From Candidatus Gastranaerophilales bacterium (GTDB lineage Bacteria; Cyanobacteriota; Vampirovibrionia; Gastranaerophilales; Gastranaerophilaceae), in contig CAJONH010000100.1 of the NCBI GenBank assembly GCA_905235825.1, positions 1 to 6,262 on the forward strand: a stretch of DNA of 6,262 nucleotides. Reading direction: 5' to 3'. The translations under genes were made by a program, and so were the position numbers. Shown in pieces: positions 1-5,364 of this stretch (positions are counted from its first letter, which is position 1; each line of letters begins with the position of its first letter). A model generated the notes under the pieces. The model searched no databases. It saw only the letters and a list, made by a program, of their open reading frames with translations, and had not been told where the DNA came from.

Positions 1-2
1 AA

Positions 3-119
3 CGAAATTTGGGAGTGGTGACTTTAAAAAGTGAGCACTTTGCCGGCGGGGTTGACACGGCGGCAGAGTGCGAAACCAGATTAGATAATAAAAAAACCGA
101 TATCACTCGGTTCAGTTAA
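3..119 (+). CDS. C-terminal end of an unidentified protein, possibly a TnpB-like (IS605 OrfB) tail; 5' end outside window
   Basis: A frame is open from the left edge and ends at TAA 117-119, giving 38 visible residues. They begin RNLGVVTLKSEHFAGG and end DITRFS. I do not recognise the family with certainty. The stretch is GC-richer than the rest of the window and contains a strong 11-bp inverted repeat (35-71). A coding 3' end that also folds as RNA, with the stop codon just beyond a further hairpin, is the arrangement known for IS200/IS605 tnpB genes whose omega RNA overlaps the end of the ORF. TnpB proteins often carry a variable Gly/Thr-rich tail after the last RuvC motif, which the visible residues loosely resemble. 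However, the zinc ribbon and RuvC residues that would prove this lie left of the window. It could equally be an unrelated gene end or a chance open frame over a structured RNA. Confidence 0.3.
   Translation, partial: RNLGVVTLKSEHFAGGVDTAAECETRLDNKKTDITRFS
35..71. other. 11-bp hairpin in the GC-rich left island (candidate structured RNA element)
   Basis: GCACTTTGCCG (35-45) pairs with CGGCAGAGTGC (61-71) along all 11 positions, with a single G-T wobble at 40/66, leaving a 15-base loop. This is the strongest stem in the window and lies inside the partial open frame, so it may be an RNA structure overlapping a coding 3' end. Read on the minus strand, the stem is followed after four bases by TTTTT, so a minus-facing terminator is an alternative explanation. 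Confidence 0.45.
90..112 (-). terminator. Minus-strand intrinsic terminator
   Basis: AACCGA (95-100) and TCGGTT (107-112) form a 6-bp stem with a 6-base loop. On the minus strand the stem runs directly into a tract of seven T (complement of 90-96), the usual order for a Rho-independent terminator of leftward transcripts. It would stop read-through from the AsmA-like gene before the left island. On the plus strand there is no T tract after the stem, so it does not serve the partial frame at 3-119. If the island is an IS605-type right end, the same hairpin could instead be the element's terminal hairpin. Confidence 0.45.
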
Positions 120-125
120 CTATAT

Positions 126-149
126 ATCAGAGAGAGGAATCAGAGAGAG
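126..149. repeat. Short direct repeat ATCAGAGAGAG x2
   Basis: ATCAGAGAGAG occurs at 126-136 and again at 139-149 with a 13-base period. It begins seven bases after the stop of the left-edge frame. It may be simple slippage-type repetition or a trace of an insertion boundary; no function can be read from the sequence. Confidence 0.5.
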
Positions 150-232
150 AACACTTATCTATCACGTTCATTTTACATCCTCTATTATTATAATTTCCAC
201 ATGCCTTAAATTTTATATCGTGTATAATTTAC

Positions 233-272
233 ACTTGTAACAATTCTTTACAAGTATTTACAAGTATTTTTT
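233..272. repeat. TTACAAGT repeat cluster: one inverted and two tandem copies
   Basis: ACTTGTAA (233-240) is the exact reverse complement of TTACAAGT at 248-255 and 258-265. The two direct copies are part of a perfect 10-base tandem repeat TTTACAAGTA (247-256, 257-266). A six-base T run follows (267-272). The inverted copy can pair with either direct copy, so a weak AT-rich plus-strand terminator is possible (8-bp stem, then ATTTTTT). The alternative is a three-site operator for a DNA-binding protein. No gene start lies immediately next to it in the window, which favours the terminator or remnant reading. Confidence 0.5.
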
Positions 273-364
273 GTGGTAACTACTCAGCAGAATAAATTTG
301 AAAAATCAAAAAGAAATACAAAACGCAGACCTATTCCTCATTTCTTAAAATTTTAAATTCAACA

Positions 365-411
365 GAAAAGCCCGTAACTCGTACCTACGGGTACTCTAAC
401 AGACGGGCTTT
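365..411 (-). terminator. Terminator-like hairpin after the AsmA-like gene
   Basis: AAAGCCCGT (367-375) pairs perfectly with ACGGGCTTT (403-411), a 9-bp stem. Inside it a second helix, GTACC (381-385) with GGTAC (390-394), is capped by a 4-base loop, so the whole folds as one two-tier hairpin. On the minus strand the stem ends GGGCTTTT and then CTGTT, a short T tract suiting termination of the gene ending at 507. On the plus strand it is followed by TTTCGTGTTTTC, so it may work in both directions. Confidence 0.55.
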
Positions 412-420
412 CGTGTTTTC

Positions 421-475
421 AGCGACATCGTCGCTTTCAACAAAAGCACTACAGCCTAAGCAAATTTTTCGCTTA
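421..475 (-). other. Two further small hairpins in the 3' UTR of the AsmA-like gene
   Basis: AGCGAC (421-426) pairs with GTCGCT (430-435) around a 3-base loop, and TAAGC (457-461) pairs with GCTTA (471-475) around a 9-base loop. Together with the terminator-like hairpin at 367-411 they make three consecutive stems between the stop codon at 507 and the end of the transcript. The stretch 361-480 is about 46% GC by hand count, well above its flanks. It could be a structured 3' UTR, or a small RNA processed from it. Confidence 0.4.
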
Positions 476-506
476 TCGTGAATTTTTGTTCGGACGTTAT
501 TTATTA

Positions 507-3500
507 TTATAAATCTGAAAAATCGGGCAGGGAATTTGTTTCTTCTTCTATTTCATTTTCATTATTATCGTTTTTTGTTTTTAATGTTTGCGTTTCCGGG
601 ATTATCCACATAAAAGAATTTATTGAATTAAATGCTTTTAAGTTACCCGTTGCATTTACTCTGAACATATTTGATTTCATGTCAGGTCTGTTATAAAGAG
701 TTTCTATTTCATTTGTAATTCGTTCGGGAACTTTTAATAGGATATTATTTTTTTTACTTTCCTGTCCGTTTACTATTCCGGATATTGAAACATCCGCAAA
801 ATTTCCCAGCTTTTTAGTTATTTCATCGGAAATTCTTCCGTAGATATCCAAATTTGACTGATTGGTAAAAATATTATGTCTGCCTTTTATGAACAAACTC
901 ATTTTCTCACCCTGCGTATGTATGTTATCGGTAATTAATTTTCCGTTTTGAAATAAAATTTTTCCGTCTGCTTTAACAAAATGAGTTGTATCATCGTGAG
1001 AAACTGTTTGAACAAGACTGTTTAATGTAGCATTTAAGAGTCCGTGGTATAAAAGATTTTGTGCATATAAATAATACTCGAATTTTCCGAGTGTTCCCAT
1101 GCTTCCGTTTCGTGCATTAAATTCCATTGAACCCGATAATGACTTTATTACGGTTTTATAATCTCCCGTCAACATTGAAGCCTGTGCTTTTACGTCTGCC
1201 TTTCCCGAAATATTATCATCGTATTTACATAAATCATATAGAGAAGGTCTTATATTCAGATTTTTTCCTGTCATATCCAAATCGAGAAGCCCTCCAACCA
1301 GGTCATAATCCATTCTTCCCGAAACTGCTCCCGAATATGCATTTGCATTAATATCGGATATTTTCAAAATATTATTGTCAATTTTAAAATCAGCACTTAT
1401 ATCTTTTGATTTTAAATTTAATAATTTAAAATTATTAATTGTTGCACTTCCGTTTTTTATATTTATTAAGAAGTTTGTCTGTCTTATATCATGAAGAATG
1501 CCGAATAATGAATTTACATCTAAATTCATTGAATTTAATTGCATATTTGATATTTTTATATTTTTTAAATCAGGTTCAACATCAGCCGTAATATTCATTG
1601 TTGAATTATTTACGGTAATATCGGGAGCAGAGAATCTTATATTTTGCGGTGAAAAACTTATATCGGCATTTTTTATTGAGGTTAAATATTTTTTGATATT
1701 ATATTTAAAAATTTTTATATTACCTTTTATTTCGGGATTTTTTATACTTTGATTTAACATTAAATCCGATTTTAATGAAATATCTTCGCCTCCGAAGAAA
1801 TTTGAAGCAATTGTAACAGCATTCGGAATAACAAAATTTATATTTTTTAAAATCGGTTCATTTGCATTTATAATTTGCCCCGATAATTTAATTATGGGAG
1901 AATTATTATCAGATAATGATATTTCTTTTAATGTAACTGTATTTTTATCTATCTCCGTTATAATTTTAGTAACAGAGGGTTTATTCAGCAATTCTTTTAA
2001 AACAATGTACGAAAGATAATTATATCTGTCTGATTTAATTTGTGTTTTTAATTCTATTTTGTTATTTTCAATCTTTGCATTTCCGTTTGTATTTAGTTTA
2101 CCTTCTGCTTTATACGGCAGTTTTATATATTTAGACATTATTGCTGCAATATCTGTTGAGGCTATATCACCTTCAAAATTAATTTGTACCGATGGTGATT
2201 TTATATAGTTATTAATATATCCTTCAAGCATTAAAGGAGAATTTTTCAAAATAACTATATTTTTCGGAATACTAATATTCTTTTCATCAAAATTAAAATC
2301 AAACTTTGTTGATTTTACATTTTGCCCGCTATAGTATAAATCGATGTTTTCTGCCGTGATGTTTCCGTTATATTTATTATTATTTGATAAAAGATTAATT
2401 TTACATTTTTTTGTATTTAAATAATTTATTGATGTTTTATCTCTAAGTAAAATATCTTTTATAACAATATCGGATTTTGTTTTTAATTCTTTTGAAAGAT
2501 TTCCGTTTATTTTCGATTTAATTTGCAGAGTCCCTTTTTTTATATCAATAGGAATTGTTTTTATATTCGGAAATAGTTTATTAAATGTTTTTAAGTCTAT
2601 ATTATCGGAACTTACAGTTAAATCTGCCGTTAAATCATGTTGTATTTTTCCTGAAATATTAACGGGATTTTTATTTATATTTGCCTGTGCTTTTTTAATA
2701 TTAACTTCATTATTATCAAAATTAATATCTGCATTTATATCATAAACAGGATATTGAAATTTTTTATATGTTAATAATGCATTTATGATTTGGGCATTTC
2801 CTTTTGAGTTCAATTTTTTGAAATCTGATTTTATATTAAAATCTGCATTTAATAAACCTTTTACTTTAATATCATTTAAAGGATTTTTTATGTTGAGTAT
2901 CTTTGTTATTGCGGATGTAATATTTAACAGATTTTCGAGATTAATATTTTTTGCATTGGTATTTAAATCTATATAACGTTTTCTGCCAAAACCGAATTGA
3001 CCTTTTACAACGGCACTATCTTTATTTGATGTATGAATTAATCCGTTAAAATTAATTTCATTGTTATTAAAAACCAGTTCGGCATTATTATTTTCACTTT
3101 TTACATTATTTAAATTCAGGGATAAATCTGATATTTTCAGATTTCCGTTTATATTATTTTGTTTGTCATTTTTTAAATTACCGTATATATAGCCTTTTAC
3201 ATCGGTATCATAAATAGTTTTAAACGGTGAAAACGAAAATTTCTGTTTATCGGCATTTAATACGGTTAAAATATCCAAATCATATTTAATATATTCTTTC
3301 TGACCTTCAAATATTGAACCTTTTAATGCAACATGTATACTGTCATTAAGTTTTATATCACACAGGTGAAGTTCTTCGCCTTCCAAATAAAATGTTCTGT
3401 TTATTGAAGCATCAAAAAATTTTATTTTGTAATTTTGGGAATTTACAGACGAAATGAATTTGTTTAAAACATATCCGTTTGTATTTATCTTTGTTTTATC

Positions 3501-3905
3501 ATTTATATATTTTTCAAGAGAGGTTGAAAAATCTTTATAAAGAGTAATATTAACAATCGGTCTTTTAAGTTGAGCATTTTTAATTTCAATTTTTTTAAAT
3601 AACAACGGCAGTATTTTTATTTTTAAATCAGCTTCTTTAATTTGCAAAAATACCGTATTATCAGGATACATAACACCGGTATGAAATAAATTTAATTTTA
3701 AAAAAGGACTCAATCCTTTTTTAAACTCAGCTTTTTCACAGGAAATTTTAAATCCTGTTTCTTTTTCTATTGTACTGAATATATTTTCTTTATATTTATC
3801 AGGATTGATAAAATACGGAATACCTAAAAGTACAACACAATATAGTACAGTAAAAGAAACCGAACATTTAACAACTGTTAATCCTATTTTAGTTACAATA
3901 TTCAT
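507..3905 (-). CDS. AsmA-like envelope protein with AsmA-type N- and C-terminal regions
   Basis: A 1132-residue protein of the AsmA/TamB/YhdP type. Known members are inner-membrane-anchored, mostly beta-stranded proteins that span toward the outer membrane and are implicated in moving phospholipids and in outer-membrane assembly; that role is inferred here. One membrane segment is visible at about residues 11-33, with the bulk predicted outside the cytoplasm. The segment after it (about 34-120, INPDKYK, ETGF, PLLFKKIEIKNAQLKRP) matches the AsmA N-terminal pattern. The long middle is repetitive, Asn/Ile/Lys-rich alternating strand. Residues about 850-1050 (AYSGAVSGRMDYDL, GKNLNIRPSLYDL, GSMGTLGKF) match the AsmA-like C-terminal domain. 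The last 20 residues are acidic. Stop codon TAA precedes the ATG by one codon, so this is the first possible start; its ribosome site is weak (AAAG). It follows the histidine kinase gene by 62 bases. It most resembles large AsmA-like proteins rather than E. coli AsmA (about 617 residues), so no symbol is given. Confidence 0.85.
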   Translation of the reverse strand: MNIVTKIGLTVVKCSVSFTVLYCVVLLGIPYFINPDKYKENIFSTIEKETGFKISCEKAEFKKGLSPFLKLNLFHTGVMYPDNTVFLQIKEADLKIKILPLLFKKIEIKNAQLKRPIVNITLYKDFSTSLEKYINDKTKINTNGYVLNKFISSVNSQNYKIKFFDASINRTFYLEGEELHLCDIKLNDSIHVALKGSIFEGQKEYIKYDLDILTVLNADKQKFSFSPFKTIYDTDVKGYIYGNLKNDKQNNINGNLKISDLSLNLNNVKSENNNAELVFNNNEINFNGLIHTSNKDSAVVKGQFGFGRKRYIDLNTNAKNINLENLLNITSAITKILNIKNPLNDIKVKGLLNADFNIKSDFKKLNSKGNAQIINALLTYKKFQYPVYDINADINFDNNEVNIKKAQANINKNPVNISGKIQHDLTADLTVSSDNIDLKTFNKLFPNIKTIPIDIKKGTLQIKSKINGNLSKELKTKSDIVIKDILLRDKTSINYLNTKKCKINLLSNNNKYNGNITAENIDLYYSGQNVKSTKFDFNFDEKNISIPKNIVILKNSPLMLEGYINNYIKSPSVQINFEGDIASTDIAAIMSKYIKLPYKAEGKLNTNGNAKIENNKIELKTQIKSDRYNYLSYIVLKELLNKPSVTKIITEIDKNTVTLKEISLSDNNSPIIKLSGQIINANEPILKNINFVIPNAVTIASNFFGGEDISLKSDLMLNQSIKNPEIKGNIKIFKYNIKKYLTSIKNADISFSPQNIRFSAPDITVNNSTMNITADVEPDLKNIKISNMQLNSMNLDVNSLFGILHDIRQTNFLINIKNGSATINNFKLLNLKSKDISADFKIDNNILKISDINANAYSGAVSGRMDYDLVGGLLDLDMTGKNLNIRPSLYDLCKYDDNISGKADVKAQASMLTGDYKTVIKSLSGSMEFNARNGSMGTLGKFEYYLYAQNLLYHGLLNATLNSLVQTVSHDDTTHFVKADGKILFQNGKLITDNIHTQGEKMSLFIKGRHNIFTNQSNLDIYGRISDEITKKLGNFADVSISGIVNGQESKKNNILLKVPERITNEIETLYNRPDMKSNMFRVNATGNLKAFNSINSFMWIIPETQTLKTKNDNNENEIEEETNSLPDFSDL

Positions 3906-3967
3906 ACTTTAATTTTACATAAAATAAAACTATTTACAATTAAATATGCCTGTTTTAAATAATAGAA

Positions 3968-4705
3968 TTATTTAAATTTTATAACATTATCGCTGAAATC
4001 TTTTTTGGGTAGTTTTATGGAAAATTCAATATCTGATTTTTCAGAAGTTAAATTAATTAACCCGCCGTGTGCTTCAATAACTTTTTTACAAAAATATAGA
4101 CCTAATCCCGTTCCTGATTTTTTATTACAGCCTGATGCATATTTATCAAATATATGCGGTTTTAAATTTTCGCTTATAGGAAAACCTGTACTTCTAAAAG
4201 ATATAATTAAATATAAATCATCTTCTTTAAGAAATACAAAAGATTTGGTATTTTTATACGAATAAATAACTACATTATTAAGCATATTTGAAATAACACG
4301 TCTTATGTAATTTTCATCACAATATAAAATGTTTTCATTCGCATTATTTAAAAATTCAATTAAAATATTATATTCTTCAGCAAGAGGCATTACGTCTTTT
4401 ACGCAAGTTTTAATTAAATTATCAATTTTGACAAATTTTTTATTTAATTTTACTGCTCCGTTTTCAAATTTATAAATACCTAAAAGAGAAGAAAGCATTT
4501 CTCTCATAAATTTAGAAGACGATATAATACTGTTTAAAATATCTTTTTGCAAAGGAGTTATTTTGCCGAATTTTTCTTTATATAACTGTTCGAGTGCAAT
4601 TATTTGCGAATTTAGAGGATTTTTTAAATCATGAACAATAGTAGCGACAAACAGTTCTTTTTGCTGTTCAATAGTTATATTTGTATTCTCGGCGAGTTCT
4701 TCCAT
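3968..4705 (-). CDS. Soluble sensor-less histidine kinase with atypical G1 box
   Basis: A 245-residue two-component histidine kinase consisting of little more than the catalytic core. No membrane segment, PAS, GAF or HAMP region is seen, so it should be cytoplasmic. The dimerisation/phospho-acceptor helix spans about residues 12-75 with the H box VHDLKNPL (His25, followed by the acidic residue and Asn29 expected of HisKA proteins). The ATPase domain covers about 95-235: N box SNMLNNVVIYS (Asn140, Asn144), F box HIFDKY, and an intact G2 loop GTGLGL (198-203) followed by K and EAHGG. The G1 box is unusual: where DxGxG is expected it reads STGFP (172-176), so the adenine-contacting Asp and the second Gly are missing. 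ATG is the only plausible start; an in-frame TAA lies eight codons upstream. GGAAG about 12 bases before the ATG is a poor ribosome site. No response regulator is in the window, so it is an orphan here. It probably heads a unit with the AsmA-like gene. Confidence 0.9.
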   Translation of the reverse strand: MEELAENTNITIEQQKELFVATIVHDLKNPLNSQIIALEQLYKEKFGKITPLQKDILNSIISSSKFMREMLSSLLGIYKFENGAVKLNKKFVKIDNLIKTCVKDVMPLAEEYNILIEFLNNANENILYCDENYIRRVISNMLNNVVIYSYKNTKSFVFLKEDDLYLIISFRSTGFPISENLKPHIFDKYASGCNKKSGTGLGLYFCKKVIEAHGGLINLTSEKSDIEFSIKLPKKDFSDNVIKFK

Positions 4706-4848
4706 TATTTTATTCTGCTTCCGTTTTTATTTACTTCATACAAATAAAATAAAACTACAAACTAAAAATTTATAATATTACCCTAACGGCTATATATTTT
4801 GTTTTATAATATAATTGGACTCCAGAATAGATTAATAAAAGGAAAAAT
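4706..4848. promoter_or_regulatory. Divergent intergenic region between the kinase and aroK
   Basis: These 143 bases separate two genes transcribed away from each other, so promoters for both directions should lie here. On the plus strand two overlapping TATAAT boxes (4805-4810 and 4810-4815) sit 33-38 bases before the aroK start; no good TTGACA-like -35 box is seen at the right spacing. On the minus strand a TATTAT box (complement of 4772-4777) is the best -10 candidate for the kinase, also without a clear -35. The extreme AT content makes chance matches likely. Confidence 0.4.
4838..4843 (+). promoter_or_regulatory. Ribosome binding site of aroK
   Basis: AAAGGA lies five bases before the ATG at 4849 and is the best Shine-Dalgarno match in the window. 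An in-frame TAG at 4828-4830 rules out a longer protein and fixes this ATG as the start. Confidence 0.6.
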
Positions 4849-5364
4849 ATGAATATTTCATTAATAGGTATGCCTGCTTCCGGTAAAACAACTACGGCAC
4901 AAAAATTAAAAGAGCTGTTAGATAATTACGTTCTTATTGACACGGATGAAAAAATTGTTCAAAATGAAAATATGTCTATAAATGATATTTTTGCTTCTAA
5001 GGGAGAAGAATATTTCAGAAGAAAAGAAACAGAAGTTTTAAAAGAAATATTAAAAGGAAATAATCAAATAATTTCAACAGGCGGCGGAATAATAAAATCA
5101 AATGAAAATATTAAAATTTTAAAAGAAAAATCAACTGTAATATATCTGGAAGCAGACCTTGAAACACTTTATGAAAGGGCGAAAAAGAATACGGAAAGAC
5201 CGCTTTTAAATGATTGTGATATAAAAAATAAATTGGAAAATCTTTTAAAAGAAAGAAAAGAAAAGTATAAACAAGCACATTACATTATAGATATTCGGGA
5301 AAAAACTCCCGAAATAACAGCAAAGGAAATAACGGAAAAAATTAATGAAAACGGTAGAAGTTAA
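4849..5364 (+). CDS. aroK: Shikimate kinase
   Basis: Phosphorylates shikimate to shikimate 3-phosphate with ATP, step 5 of the cytoplasmic chorismate pathway. The 171-residue length is normal for a stand-alone enzyme. Visible motifs in order: the Walker A loop GMPASGKT (7-14), with Ala10 where Gly is commoner; the shikimate-binding pair Asp31 and Asp33 in LIDTDEKI; GEEYFRRKE (52-60) with the substrate-binding Arg57; the GGG motif (78-80), the Walker-B-like substrate loop; the lid Arg117 in ERPLL; and the LxxRxxxY segment with Arg136 and Tyr140. All key residues are present, so it should be active. Its last 20 bases overlap the start of aroB, so the two are co-transcribed and probably translationally coupled. 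The symbol aroK is used for the family; aroL-type paralogues cannot be separated by sequence alone. Confidence 0.95.
   Translation: MNISLIGMPASGKTTTAQKLKELLDNYVLIDTDEKIVQNENMSINDIFASKGEEYFRRKETEVLKEILKGNNQIISTGGGIIKSNENIKILKEKSTVIYLEADLETLYERAKKNTERPLLNDCDIKNKLENLLKERKEKYKQAHYIIDIREKTPEITAKEITEKINENGRS

Larger units (their letters stand above)
120..366. other. Non-coding AT-rich intergenic region
   Basis: I see no convincing gene here on either strand; stops are frequent in all frames. It holds two small repeat sets, annotated separately (126-149 and 233-272). It sits between the partial left-edge frame and the 3' UTR of the minus-strand AsmA-like gene, so it looks like a gap between converging transcription units. 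No clear promoter was found. Confidence 0.6.

Noticed and set aside
52..89. TTGACA at 52-57 with GATAAT at 84-89 as a sigma-70 promoter
   Set aside because: The spacer is 26 bases, far beyond the usual 16-18, and the TTGACA lies in the loop of the 35-71 hairpin.
1..118. Minus-strand open frame running left through the island
   Set aside because: It is the reverse complement of the plus-strand frame, has no ATG, and passes through a minus-facing terminator-like hairpin. It looks like a shadow frame.
400..432. Ten-codon minus-strand ORF inside the 3' hairpin region (MSLKTRKPVC)
   Set aside because: It is very short, has no ribosome site and overlaps two hairpins; chance is the simplest explanation.
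120..506. CRISPR array or iteron-type origin in the repeat-bearing intergenic region
   Set aside because: Repeats are only 8-11 bases, two or three copies, without regular spacers, Cas genes or a replication initiator gene in view.
478..2976. Short plus-strand open frames at 478-696, 1127-1351, 1498-1752 and 2785-2976
   Set aside because: All lie wholly or largely opposite the AsmA-like gene, whose full-length family match explains the region; their translations are hydrophobic low-complexity shadows.
3912..3939. TTGTAA-16-TAAAAT as a separate promoter for the AsmA-like gene (minus strand)
   Set aside because: The start of transcription would fall on or at the ATG, leaving no leader. In DNA this AT-rich such matches are expected by chance.
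4005..4265. Plus-strand open frame opposite the histidine kinase
   Set aside because: It is antisense to the conserved HATPase domain and has no recognisable motif.
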